Of a DNA stretch of 30,291 bases, positions 8,381 to 16,538 are shown piece after piece. The stretch covers positions 1 through 30,291 of the forward strand of contig CAQUWW010000027.1 of the NCBI GenBank assembly GCA_948896875.1, in the 5' to 3' direction. The notes under the pieces were generated by a model, which saw nothing but the letters and a program-made list of their open reading frames with translations, was not told where the DNA came from and did no database searches. Position numbers and translations under genes: made by a program. How positions within the stretch are numbered: position 1 is the stretch's first letter; each line of letters starts with the position of its first letter. This DNA comes from an uncultured Acetatifactor sp. (GTDB lineage: Bacteria > Bacillota > Clostridia > Lachnospirales > Lachnospiraceae).

Positions 8381-10336
8381 ATGGATAAAATGCGCATGGA
8401 GTCGAAGGACATGACGGCGCAAAATATTGAAAAAATCGGCGCATTATTCCCGAACTGTATCACAGAGACCCCGGATGGGAACGGCGGTATTAAAAAAACA
8501 ATTCATTTTGACCTTCTGAGACAGATGCTTTCGGATGAGACAGAGAAGACCGATGAAGCTTATGAATTTACATGGGTGGGAAAAAAAGCCGCCGTTGCGG
8601 AAAGCAGGCGCCTTACCAGGAAAACGCTGCGTCCCTGTCCGGAAGAGAGCAGGGACTGGGACACGACCGGAAATCTGTACCTGGAGGGGGAGAATCTGGA
8701 GATATTGAAGCTCCTGCAGGAAAGTTATCTGGGCAGTGTGAAGATGATTTATATCGATCCGCCATATAATACAGGACATGATTTCGTGTATCCGGATTTG
8801 TTTCTGATGGACAGCGAGGATTATAATGAGGGAACAGGGTATTATGATGAAGAAGGGAATGTGAATTTTCACCGGAAAAACGGTAAATTTGCTGGCAGAT
8901 ACCATTCCGACTGGTGCAGTATGATTTATCCGCGCCTGATACTGGCCAGGAATCTGCTGCGGGGGGATGGCGTTATCTTCCTGTCCATCAATGATACCGA
9001 ACTGTTCAACCTGCAGAAAATCTGCTGTGAAGTCTTTGGAGAGGACAATTTTCTGGCATGTTTTCCACGGGTGACCAAAAAAGCGGGGAAGACCACGGAG
9101 GCCATTGCCCGGAACCATGATTATGTGCTGGCCTTCGGCAAGTCGTCGGAGACCGGATTTTATCTGCCTTCTCACACTGACGAAGGGTATCGTTTTTCTG
9201 ATGAATATGAGAAGCGGCGGGGAAAATACAAGCTGAATCAGACATTGGACTATGACAGTCTCCAGTACAGCCCCAGCCTGGATTATCCCATTGAGCTGGA
9301 GGGAGAGACCTTTTACCCCGGGCCCTCCTATGAAAAGTATCTGGAGCGGAAGGCCGGCAGACATGCCAGAGCCGACTGGGCCTGGCGTTGGAGCAGGGAG
9401 CTGTTTGAATTTGGATATAAAAATGGATTCATTGTGGTCAGGAAGAAAGGGAAACGTTCCAGAATCTATACCAAAACCTATCAGAAGGCCAGAATTGTGA
9501 GGACAGAGTCCGGATTTGCCATTGAATATGCGGAGCGCACAAAAGCTATATCGACGCTGGAATTTGTGAATAATGAATATTCCAATGACAATGCAAAGAA
9601 AAATATGCTGAAATATTTTGAGACCGGCGTTTTTGACTATTCCAAACCGGTATCGCTGCCAAAAGCGCTGGCAGAATATACCACCCGGGAGGAAGACATC
9701 GTCCTGGATTTCTTTTCGGGATCGGCCACAACGGCTCAGGCGGTAATGCAGCTGAATGCGGAGGATGGAGGAAGGCGCAGATTTATCATGGTGCAGCTGC
9801 CGGAGGTATGCGGGAAAGATACGGAAGCCGGTAAGGCAGGATTTCGGACTATCTGCGACATTGGGAAGGAGCGTATCCGCCGGTCAGGGGAGAAGATAAA
9901 GGCCGGTGTGTGCTCCGGAAGTATCCCGGATGTGGGGTTCCGGGTCTTTAAGCTGGATGAGTCCAATATGAGCGATATCTATTACAGTGCGGAGGAGTAC
10001 AGTCAGTCCATGCTTTTGCAGCTGGAATCCAATATCAGGGCGGATCGCACGGATCTGGATCTGCTGTTCGGCTGTCTGCTGGACTGGGGACTGCCCCTGA
10101 CTTCTGTCTACCGGAGTGAAAAGCTGGAGAACTGCACGGTTCATACTTATAACGAAGGGGAGCTGATTGCGTGCTTTGATGAAGCTGTCCCTGAGAGTGT
10201 TTTGAGAGAAATTGCCGCCCGTAAACCCAGGAGGGCCGTATTTCGGGATTTTGGATTCCAGGGAAGCCAGGCGAAAATCAACGCGGGTGAGATTTTTAAA
10301 ATTCTGGCACCCGACACCAGAGTAAAAGTGATTTAA
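8381..10336 (+). CDS. mod: Type III restriction-modification DNA methyltransferase (Mod)
   Basis: A 651-residue adenine-N6 methyltransferase that gives the sequence specificity of the system. The catalytic motif IV DPPY is at residues 126-129. Motif I, VLDFFSGSATTAQAV, begins at 441. This order, with the target-recognition region between them (about 200-420), is the beta-class arrangement of Type III Mod proteins. It methylates one strand of an asymmetric site and forms the complex with Res needed for cleavage. The length is normal. The start follows GGAGGGAAGACA. Two runs of seven A (8492-8498 and 8581-8587) lie early in the gene. The Res gene starts 18 bases after its stop, so the two form an operon. 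Confidence 0.95.
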   Translation: MDKMRMESKDMTAQNIEKIGALFPNCITETPDGNGGIKKTIHFDLLRQMLSDETEKTDEAYEFTWVGKKAAVAESRRLTRKTLRPCPEESRDWDTTGNLYLEGENLEILKLLQESYLGSVKMIYIDPPYNTGHDFVYPDLFLMDSEDYNEGTGYYDEEGNVNFHRKNGKFAGRYHSDWCSMIYPRLILARNLLRGDGVIFLSINDTELFNLQKICCEVFGEDNFLACFPRVTKKAGKTTEAIARNHDYVLAFGKSSETGFYLPSHTDEGYRFSDEYEKRRGKYKLNQTLDYDSLQYSPSLDYPIELEGETFYPGPSYEKYLERKAGRHARADWAWRWSRELFEFGYKNGFIVVRKKGKRSRIYTKTYQKARIVRTESGFAIEYAERTKAISTLEFVNNEYSNDNAKKNMLKYFETGVFDYSKPVSLPKALAEYTTREEDIVLDFFSGSATTAQAVMQLNAEDGGRRRFIMVQLPEVCGKDTEAGKAGFRTICDIGKERIRRSGEKIKAGVCSGSIPDVGFRVFKLDESNMSDIYYSAEEYSQSMLLQLESNIRADRTDLDLLFGCLLDWGLPLTSVYRSEKLENCTVHTYNEGELIACFDEAVPESVLREIAARKPRRAVFRDFGFQGSQAKINAGEIFKILAPDTRVKVI

Positions 10337-10353
10337 GAGGAGGCGAAGAAAGG

Positions 10354-13300
10354 ATGAAACTGCAGTTCAGACATCAGAAATTCCAGGCGGATGCGGCGAA
10401 AGCCGTGGTGGATGTCTTTGCCGGGCAGCCTTATCTGACCTCTTTTTATACTATAGACAGAGGAGAAGGATACATTCAACATACTATAGACGAGGAGAAG
10501 GAAGAAATCGGCTGGAGGAATCAGCCTCTTGTGCCGGAGCTGACCGACGGCGTGATTCTGGAACATATTCACAAAGTGCAGAGAACCAATCAGATTGCTT
10601 TCTCATCGAAGCTGGAGGGGAAATATAATCTGACCATTGAGATGGAAACAGGTGTGGGGAAGACGTATACCTATATTAAAACCATGTATGAGTTGAATCG
10701 GCATTACGGCTGGAGTAAATTTATCGTGGTAGTTCCCAGCGTGGCCATTCGGGAAGGGGTATACCAGTCTTTTCAGGTAACCCAGGAGCATTTTGCGGAG
10801 GAATATAACCAGAAAATTCGCTTTTTTATCTATAATTCCGCACAGCTGACGGAGATTGACCGATTTGTCTCAGATAATGCCATTCATGTGATGATCATCA
10901 ATGCGCAGGCGTTCAATGCCAGGGGGAAGGACGCAAGGCGCATTTATATGAAACTGGACGGTTTCCGCTCCCGCAGACCCATTGACCTGATTGCCAGGAC
11001 CAACCCTATACTGATTATCGACGAGCCCCAGTCCGTGGAAGGGAAACAGACGAAAGAGCGGCTGAAAGAGTTCAATCCTCTGTTCACTCTCCGCTATTCC
11101 GCCACCCACAGGGCGGACAGCATTTATAATATGATTTACAGGCTGGATGCCATGGAGGCCTATAATAAGAAGCTGGTGAAAAAAATAGCGGTAAAAGGGA
11201 TTACCGAATCCGGAACCACCGCCACCAACAGCTTCGTCTATCTGGAAGGGATTCATCTGTCCCAGAAGGACCCAACAGCCACGCTTCAATTTGACTGCCG
11301 GGGAGCATCCGGTCTTCGTAAGGTCACCAGAAAGGTGAACATCGGGTATAATCTGTATGAGAATTCGGGTCGGATGGAAGAGTACAGGGACGGATTTGTG
11401 GTCAGTGCCATTGACGGAAGAGACGATTCCGTGGAATTCCTGAACGGAATCAGACTGTATGCCGGAGATGTCATCGGCAGGGTCAGCGAGGAACAGATTC
11501 GCCGTATCCAGATTCGGGAGACTATATTGTCCCATATAGAGCGGGAACGTCGGCTGTTCCACAAGGGGATTAAGGTACTGTCCCTCTTTTTCATTGACGA
11601 GGTTGCCCATTACAGGCAGTATGACCAGGCGGGGAATCCTTCCAATGGCATTTTTGCTGATATGTTTGAGGAGGAGTACAGGGATATTACAGAGAATCTG
11701 CAGCTGGAGCTGGGGGACGAGGCCTACCGGGAATATCTGTCTGCGATTCAGCCGGAGCGTACCCATGCAGGTTATTTTTCGGTGGATAAAAAGGGAAAAA
11801 TGACAGACAGCAGACTGTTTGACAGGAAAGAACGGACTTCGGATGATGCGGACGCCTATGATTTGATTATGAAGAATAAGGAACTGCTCCTGGAAAGGAA
11901 TCCCAGGGTTTCGCCGGTTCGATTTATTTTTTCTCATTCCGCTCTTCGGGAAGGCTGGGACAATCCCAATGTATTCCAGATCTGTACCTTGAAGCAGAGC
12001 AGCAGCGAGGTACGTAAGCGGCAGGAGGTGGGCCGTGGACTTCGCCTCTGTGTCAATCAGGACGGGGAGCGCATGGACGTAAGCCTGCTGGGAGATGAGG
12101 TCCAGAATGTGAACGTGCTGACTGTCATTGCCAGCGAGAGTTATGACAGCTTTGCAAAGGGGCTGCAGTCCGAGCTTGCCGAGGCGGTGAGAGACCGGCC
12201 CAGAGTGGTGAACGCAGACCTTTTCAAGGGGAAAGTGATTCGGGATGCGAAAGGCAATGAACAGGTAATCGATGCCGAGACCGCACAGGCTATTTATTTT
12301 GACCTGGTGGTCAACGGCTATGTGGATAAAAAGGGCGGGCTGACTGACCGATATTATGAAGCGAAGGCCAACGGAGCGGTATTGATTGCCGAGGAGGTGG
12401 CCGACAGCGCGGAGGCGATTTGCGCAATTTTGGATGCGGTTTATGATGAGAAGAGGATGGCTCCCGAAGATGCCCGCAAAGGCAATGTGGATCTCAGGCT
12501 GAATGAGGAGAAATTTCAGTCACCTGAATTTAAGGAGCTGTGGGAGAAAATCAGCCTGAAATCGGTGTACAGAGTGGACTTTGACACGGACGAGCTGGTC
12601 CGGCAGGCCATCGCTGCCTTGAACAGCAGACTGCGGGTGCCGAGGGTATTTTTCCGGGTGGAAGCCGGAGAGATGGAGGAAATCGGGTCGAAAGACCAGC
12701 TGAAGGAAGGGGTCTCCTTTGAGAAAAAGAAATCTTCCACCTATGGCGCAAAGGACCGGATTCCGGTGAACGGCAGTGTAAAGTATGATCTGGTAGGCAA
12801 ACTGGTGGAGGAAACCGGTCTCACCAGGAGGGCGGTGATTTCTATCCTGACCGGTATCGAGAAAAAGGTGTTCGACCAGTTTAAGGAGAATCCGGAAGAA
12901 TTTCTGATCAGGGCGGCGGCTTTGATAAATGAAGAGAAGGCGTCCGCGATTATCAGGCATATTACTTACAGGAAGCTGGACAGACGGTATAAGGAGTCTG
13001 TACTTACCGCGTACAGGGGGAAGGGCAGGCTTGGAGTCAATGCCATGAAGGCCGAGAAGCATCTGTATGATCATGTGTTATATGACTCCACAAACGAGAG
13101 GAACTTTGCCGCCGAGCTGGAGGCCGACGACCAGGTGCTCATGTACGTAAAGCTGCCGAAGAGCTTTACCATCTCTACGCCGGTAGGGCGCTATAGTCCG
13201 GACTGGGCTATCATTTTCCGGCCGGGAATGGCGAAGCACAGGTTTCTCATAGCGGAGACGAAGGGAAGCGGAGTGTCCATGCAGCTTCGGATGATAGAAG

Positions 13301-13413
13301 AAAGCAAAATTCACTGTGCCAGGGAACACTTCCAGGCGATCTGCGGCGACAGCGTGGCCTATGAAGTGGTGGACAGCTTTCAGACGCTGCTGAATAAGGT
13401 GATGGAGGGATGA
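10354..13413 (+). CDS. res: Type III restriction enzyme, helicase/nuclease subunit (Res)
   Basis: A 1019-residue superfamily 2 ATPase with nuclease. Walker A is METGVGKT (residues 97-104). Motif II is DEPQ (223-226). The SAT motif is at 249-251 and motif VI QEVGRGLR at 557-564. Near the C terminus a PD-(D/E)xK nuclease core is complete, with SPD (D950) and ETK (E968, K970). With Mod it should translocate or diffuse along DNA and cut between inversely oriented unmethylated sites. All catalytic residues are present, so the system appears functional. An AGGAGG site overlaps the space after mod, indicating coupled expression. Confidence 0.95.
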   Translation: MKLQFRHQKFQADAAKAVVDVFAGQPYLTSFYTIDRGEGYIQHTIDEEKEEIGWRNQPLVPELTDGVILEHIHKVQRTNQIAFSSKLEGKYNLTIEMETGVGKTYTYIKTMYELNRHYGWSKFIVVVPSVAIREGVYQSFQVTQEHFAEEYNQKIRFFIYNSAQLTEIDRFVSDNAIHVMIINAQAFNARGKDARRIYMKLDGFRSRRPIDLIARTNPILIIDEPQSVEGKQTKERLKEFNPLFTLRYSATHRADSIYNMIYRLDAMEAYNKKLVKKIAVKGITESGTTATNSFVYLEGIHLSQKDPTATLQFDCRGASGLRKVTRKVNIGYNLYENSGRMEEYRDGFVVSAIDGRDDSVEFLNGIRLYAGDVIGRVSEEQIRRIQIRETILSHIERERRLFHKGIKVLSLFFIDEVAHYRQYDQAGNPSNGIFADMFEEEYRDITENLQLELGDEAYREYLSAIQPERTHAGYFSVDKKGKMTDSRLFDRKERTSDDADAYDLIMKNKELLLERNPRVSPVRFIFSHSALREGWDNPNVFQICTLKQSSSEVRKRQEVGRGLRLCVNQDGERMDVSLLGDEVQNVNVLTVIASESYDSFAKGLQSELAEAVRDRPRVVNADLFKGKVIRDAKGNEQVIDAETAQAIYFDLVVNGYVDKKGGLTDRYYEAKANGAVLIAEEVADSAEAICAILDAVYDEKRMAPEDARKGNVDLRLNEEKFQSPEFKELWEKISLKSVYRVDFDTDELVRQAIAALNSRLRVPRVFFRVEAGEMEEIGSKDQLKEGVSFEKKKSSTYGAKDRIPVNGSVKYDLVGKLVEETGLTRRAVISILTGIEKKVFDQFKENPEEFLIRAAALINEEKASAIIRHITYRKLDRRYKESVLTAYRGKGRLGVNAMKAEKHLYDHVLYDSTNERNFAAELEADDQVLMYVKLPKSFTISTPVGRYSPDWAIIFRPGMAKHRFLIAETKGSGVSMQLRMIEESKIHCAREHFQAICGDSVAYEVVDSFQTLLNKVMEG

Positions 13414-13520
13414 GGACAATTCCGGAGGGAAGTCTGGTATGACTGGTATCTGACGGAAGAAAAGTAGATAGAAGAAGTATTTGAGAAAAGATACTGTCAG
13501 GGAAATAGACAGTCCAGGAC

Positions 13521-13565
13521 AGGGGATGCCGGGATTTTTCAATAACGGCATCCCCTGAATTTTTA
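13521..13565 (+). terminator. Terminator of the Type III RM operon
   Basis: An 11-bp stem (13521-13531 with 13546-13556) is followed by GAATTTTT. It lies in the 308-base gap between res and the GntR gene. The remaining part of that gap holds no convincing ORF, only this terminator and the promoter/operator of the next operon. Confidence 0.85.
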
Positions 13566-13662
13566 TGCACACAGGAACCCAAAGCGCCTGGAAATATGTC
13601 AGCAGAGGCTGATGGGTGCCCGGTGCACGAGTAGAGGAAGAAATAAATTTTAAAAAACAGGA

Positions 13663-13691
13663 TTGACACATAACTGATTATGGTGTATATA
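13663..13691 (+). promoter_or_regulatory. Sigma-A promoter of the GntR-ABC operon
   Basis: A perfect -35 box TTGACA (13663-13668), a 17-base spacer and -10 TATATA (13686-13691), about 30 bases before the GntR start codon. A strong unregulated-looking promoter of this kind usually needs a repressor. The GntR protein encoded next is the obvious candidate. Confidence 0.8.
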
Positions 13692-13707
13692 TAACATATA
13701 AACAGTT
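13672..13707. promoter_or_regulatory. Palindromic operator overlapping the -10 box (putative GntR site)
   Basis: A 36-base interrupted palindrome centred between 13689 and 13690. The arms AACTG/CAGTT, TTAT/ATAA and a central TATATATA pair in 13 of 18 positions. It covers the spacer, the -10 box and the likely start of transcription of the GntR operon. Autorepression by the GntR protein is inferred. Confidence 0.55.
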
Positions 13708-13721
13708 GAAGGGATGGTGAT

Positions 13722-14111
13722 GTGGTGAAACTGTTGCAGAATTCAGGGGTACCAATTTATCAGCAGATTGCCGAACAGCTGAAAACAGACATTCTGGCAG
13801 GGCGGCTGAAGGAGGGAGAGTATCTTCCGTCTATCAGGGGACTTGCTAAGGACTTGAAAATCAGTGTCATTACCACGATGAAGGCGTATGAACAGCTGGA
13901 GGCGGAAGGGCTGGTGACAGCCTCTCAGGGCAAGGGATTCTATGTCAACGCTCAGGACAGCGAGATGCTCAGGGAACAGCACCTGCGCAAGGTGGAGGAT
14001 TCTCTGCTGGAGGCCATTCATGCGGCGGAGATTGCGGGAATGACAGATGCGGAGCTTAGGGAAATGCTGGGGACATTATTGGATATGAAGGAAAGTCAGG
14101 AGGATTTATGA
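13722..14111 (+). CDS. GntR-family regulator, YtrA subfamily
   Basis: A 129-residue repressor. The winged helix occupies residues 10-78 with PIYQQIAEQLKTDILAGRL and the recognition helix region ISVITTMKAYEQLEAEGLV, followed by the wing ASQGKGFYVN. The C-terminal part is only about 50 residues and helical. This is the short dimerisation domain of YtrA-type members, not a large ligand-binding domain. The start is GTG at 13722 with AAGGGA seven bases upstream; a second GTG directly follows. It overlaps the ABC ATPase gene by ATGA, so it probably controls this operon. YtrA-type operons elsewhere respond to cell-envelope antibiotics, but the signal here is unknown. Confidence 0.92.
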   Translation: MVKLLQNSGVPIYQQIAEQLKTDILAGRLKEGEYLPSIRGLAKDLKISVITTMKAYEQLEAEGLVTASQGKGFYVNAQDSEMLREQHLRKVEDSLLEAIHAAEIAGMTDAELREMLGTLLDMKESQEDL

Positions 14112-15091
14112 GCGAGAGCAGGAAATCAAAAAATATAACGCAGGCAGAGAATGCCTGTGAAGATACAAAATGGGCTGATGGGAAGCGCTTAGAGAAGGAA
14201 TGGCCGGGCAGAGCGGGAAGCCAGGCGATCCGGGCCAGGAATTTACAGAAAAAGTATAAAGGCTTTGAACTGTCGGTTCCGCAGTTAGAGGTTCCAAAAG
14301 GCTTTGCCACAGCGCTGATCGGAGAAAATGGGGCAGGAAAGACGACTCTGTTGAATCTGTTAACCGGTATCCGGCTGGACTTCAAGGGTGAAATCAGCTA
14401 TTTCGAACAGCAGGAGAAGATGAGTGACAGCGTGCAGGAGAGAATCGGCTATACGGGACCGGGATGTTATTTCCTGCCTCACTGGACCATAGGACAGGTG
14501 GAAGAGATCAGTTCCCTGCTATTCACCAATTTTCACAGAGAGGCATTTCGTACGCTCTGCGAGGACCTGGGGATTGACAGGAAGGTAACTGAGACAGTGA
14601 AAAAGCTGTCCGACGGCAATCGAATGAAGCTGATGTTGGCGGCTGTCCTGGCCAGGAATACGGAGCTTCTGATTCTGGATGAGCCTGCATCGCCGCTGGA
14701 CCCGCTGATGCGGGATAAGCTCTGCGACATGATCCGGGAATATCTGGAGCAGGGTGCGGGAGAGCGTTCCGTTTTCTTCTCCACCCACAATATAGCCGAC
14801 ATGGAGAATGTGACAGATTATGCGATCATTCTGGAGCATGGCAACATTGTGGAGGCGGGATTTGTAGAAGATCTGAAGGAAAAATATATTCTGGTAAAAG
14901 GAGAGGCGGAAGACGCGGAGAAGGCGAGGGAGATTCTGTTCTCCATCAGCAGAAGTGCTTACGGATTCGAGGGAATCTGCCTTGCCCGGAATCTGGACCG
15001 GCTGGCCGGAATGGACATTGCTACAGAGACGCCTACCTTGTCCCAGATCAGCGTGGCGGTGATGAAGGCGAACACTAGGCTGAAGTTATGA
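14108..15091 (+). CDS. ABC transporter ATP-binding protein of GntR-linked exporter
   Basis: A 327-residue ATPase. Walker A is GENGAGKT (72-79), Walker B LLILDEP (187-193), and the switch histidine is in STHN. The signature motif is LSDGN (167-171), where most ABC proteins have LSGGQ; such changes are known in ABC-2-type small exporters. The first 40 residues are charged, do not belong to the ABC fold and have no counterpart in typical family members. The start is fixed by the ATGA overlap with the GntR gene. It would energise the two small membrane proteins that follow. Substrate unknown. Confidence 0.9.
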   Translation: MSESRKSKNITQAENACEDTKWADGKRLEKEWPGRAGSQAIRARNLQKKYKGFELSVPQLEVPKGFATALIGENGAGKTTLLNLLTGIRLDFKGEISYFEQQEKMSDSVQERIGYTGPGCYFLPHWTIGQVEEISSLLFTNFHREAFRTLCEDLGIDRKVTETVKKLSDGNRMKLMLAAVLARNTELLILDEPASPLDPLMRDKLCDMIREYLEQGAGERSVFFSTHNIADMENVTDYAIILEHGNIVEAGFVEDLKEKYILVKGEAEDAEKAREILFSISRSAYGFEGICLARNLDRLAGMDIATETPTLSQISVAVMKANTRLKL

Positions 15092-15124
15092 ATGCCCTGA
15101 AAGTGTTGAAAGGATGGTTTAAAA

Positions 15125-15808
15125 ATGGGAAAAAAGATAAAAAGCTATCTGGCATTCACGTCCCCTCTGTACAGAATAGCAGTATATCTGCTGGTGCCGG
15201 CGGGAATGGTGGGAATCGGCCTCTGGGCGGGCGGCACTTTTGGGGAGATGGGAGTGATGTTTACCGCAGTGCTTCTGCCTGCGGCTGAGATTCTCTCTGA
15301 CGGCTGGTTTCTGGGAGGGATTCAGAACAAAGATGCTGTAAAGCTGAATTATCTGAAGACTTCCGGACAGGGGATGAAGATGCTTCGCACTGCTTTAATC
15401 GTGGACCTGATCAGGAAATTTTTCACTGCGCTGGGTACAATACTTGTCTGTTATCTGTTTTTGCGGGCAGGAAGAGCGTGGGATGAAATAGACATTTCCT
15501 TCTCAAGAGTGGGCATGATAGGTACGAGTGCCTGGGAGGAAGGAGCGGTTTTGCTGTATTTTGTACTGTTTTCGTACCTGACCTCGGTACTGGGAACATT
15601 TTTTTCCAGGTATAGCGGTACACTTTGGATGAGCATGGTGATCGGGTATGGTGCAATGCAGTTTGCCAGTCTCTGTATGTTACTGCTGATATTCCTGAAT
15701 TACATTGTTGTTATTGATGTGTTTTTCTGTATGATTTCTTTAGGAGTCAGTGTCCTGGCCGTGAGGGTGGCCATGAAAAAGGCGGAAGGAGGAAGCTATG
15801 ATCAATAA
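15125..15808 (+). CDS. ABC-2-like membrane protein of GntR-linked operon, first subunit
   Basis: A 227-residue hydrophobic protein with about six membrane segments (around residues 17-40, 42-60, 92-112, 138-158, 163-190 and 194-215) and a basic N terminus. It is not recognised as a named family beyond an ABC-2-type permease role, inferred from position and topology. The start ATG has AAAGGA ten bases upstream. A different-frame ATG at 15088 overlaps the ATPase stop by ATGA, and its first 16 codons would make a natural N terminus if one A were removed from the A-run at 15130. The annotated start may therefore be short. Confidence 0.75.
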   Translation: MGKKIKSYLAFTSPLYRIAVYLLVPAGMVGIGLWAGGTFGEMGVMFTAVLLPAAEILSDGWFLGGIQNKDAVKLNYLKTSGQGMKMLRTALIVDLIRKFFTALGTILVCYLFLRAGRAWDEIDISFSRVGMIGTSAWEEGAVLLYFVLFSYLTSVLGTFFSRYSGTLWMSMVIGYGAMQFASLCMLLLIFLNYIVVIDVFFCMISLGVSVLAVRVAMKKAEGGSYDQ

Positions 15809-16478
15809 TTGGAAGCTGGGAATAAAGATTCTGCGTTATGCGCATGGAATTAAAATGAATATTATTGTAGGTATCGTGATGCTGCTTCTGAATATACCTG
15901 TCGTTATCGCGGGGGTTATGTCGGACAATCAGCTGCTGGGAGGATATATGCTGATGTGCGTGGGTATGCTGCCCACACAGATGATCTATTCTCTGAGCGC
16001 CTCCAATATGGTGCTGACTACCACTTACAGGAAAAAAATCCAGACCTCCGTTCCGGCGTCGCTTACCTGTGGGAATATGATGCTGCTATATCTGATGAAT
16101 GTGCTGATATATGGGATTGTAGCGCTGATACAGGGAACCGTGCGGGACAGTGCCGGAACGGAGCTGCTTATCCTTGCGATACTGATGGTTCTCATAATGG
16201 CTTATCTGGGAAGTGCTTATAAATATTTTGCTGTTTCCTCGCTGTTTCTGTGCCTGGTTCTGCCGATTTTTATGAACATGGGATTGTCAGGAATGTCAAG
16301 AATGAACAGAATCGGAAATCCCTTTGGGCGTGGCGGACTTGCGCTGGCGTTGGCAGCATTCTCCGGATTTGCAATGCTGGCAGCCGGAGGATTGCTGCAG
16401 TATCTGCTTTCTCTACTGTTTTACAGGGCGCCCCTGTCCAAAATGGCCCAGGCGGCGCCCCTGCGGAAGGAACTATAA
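15798..16478 (+). CDS. ABC-2-like membrane protein of GntR-linked operon, second subunit
   Basis: A 226-residue hydrophobic protein with about six membrane segments, including VGIVMLLLNIPVVIAGVM near 22-39 and the C-terminal ALALAAFSGFAMLAAGGLLQYLLSLL. The C-terminal tail is short and basic. It starts with a GGAGGAAGCT site and overlaps the preceding gene by 11 bases, so the pair is translationally coupled and likely forms a heteromeric channel for the ATPase. The substrate is not known. It is the last gene of the operon and converges on the amidohydrolase gene. Confidence 0.78.
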   Translation: MINNWKLGIKILRYAHGIKMNIIVGIVMLLLNIPVVIAGVMSDNQLLGGYMLMCVGMLPTQMIYSLSASNMVLTTTYRKKIQTSVPASLTCGNMMLLYLMNVLIYGIVALIQGTVRDSAGTELLILAILMVLIMAYLGSAYKYFAVSSLFLCLVLPIFMNMGLSGMSRMNRIGNPFGRGGLALALAAFSGFAMLAAGGLLQYLLSLLFYRAPLSKMAQAAPLRKEL

Positions 16479-16538
16479 AATTCTTGTTTCTGCAGATATA
16501 AATCACATCAACTGTTTACAGGAAAACTGTCGTACAAA

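Noticed and set aside
8444..9364. Minus-strand open frame of 306 codons inside mod
   Set aside because: Antisense to the Mod catalytic region, with no domain or start signal.
10870..11937. Minus-strand open frame of 355 codons inside res
   Set aside because: Antisense to the motif-bearing Res helicase; no domain and no ribosome binding site.
13414..13520. A small gene between res and its terminator
   Set aside because: A GGAGGG site is followed by an ATG, but the frame closes after four codons. No other supported frame was found.
13078..13671. Minus-strand open frame of 197 codons across the res end and the following gap
   Set aside because: It runs through the res 3' end, the terminator hairpin and the next promoter, with no recognisable protein features.
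15088..15288. 66-codon open frame as a separate small gene
   Set aside because: Apart from its first 16 codons it is out of frame with the membrane protein and has a low-complexity Gly-rich tail. It is reported only as a possible alternative start.
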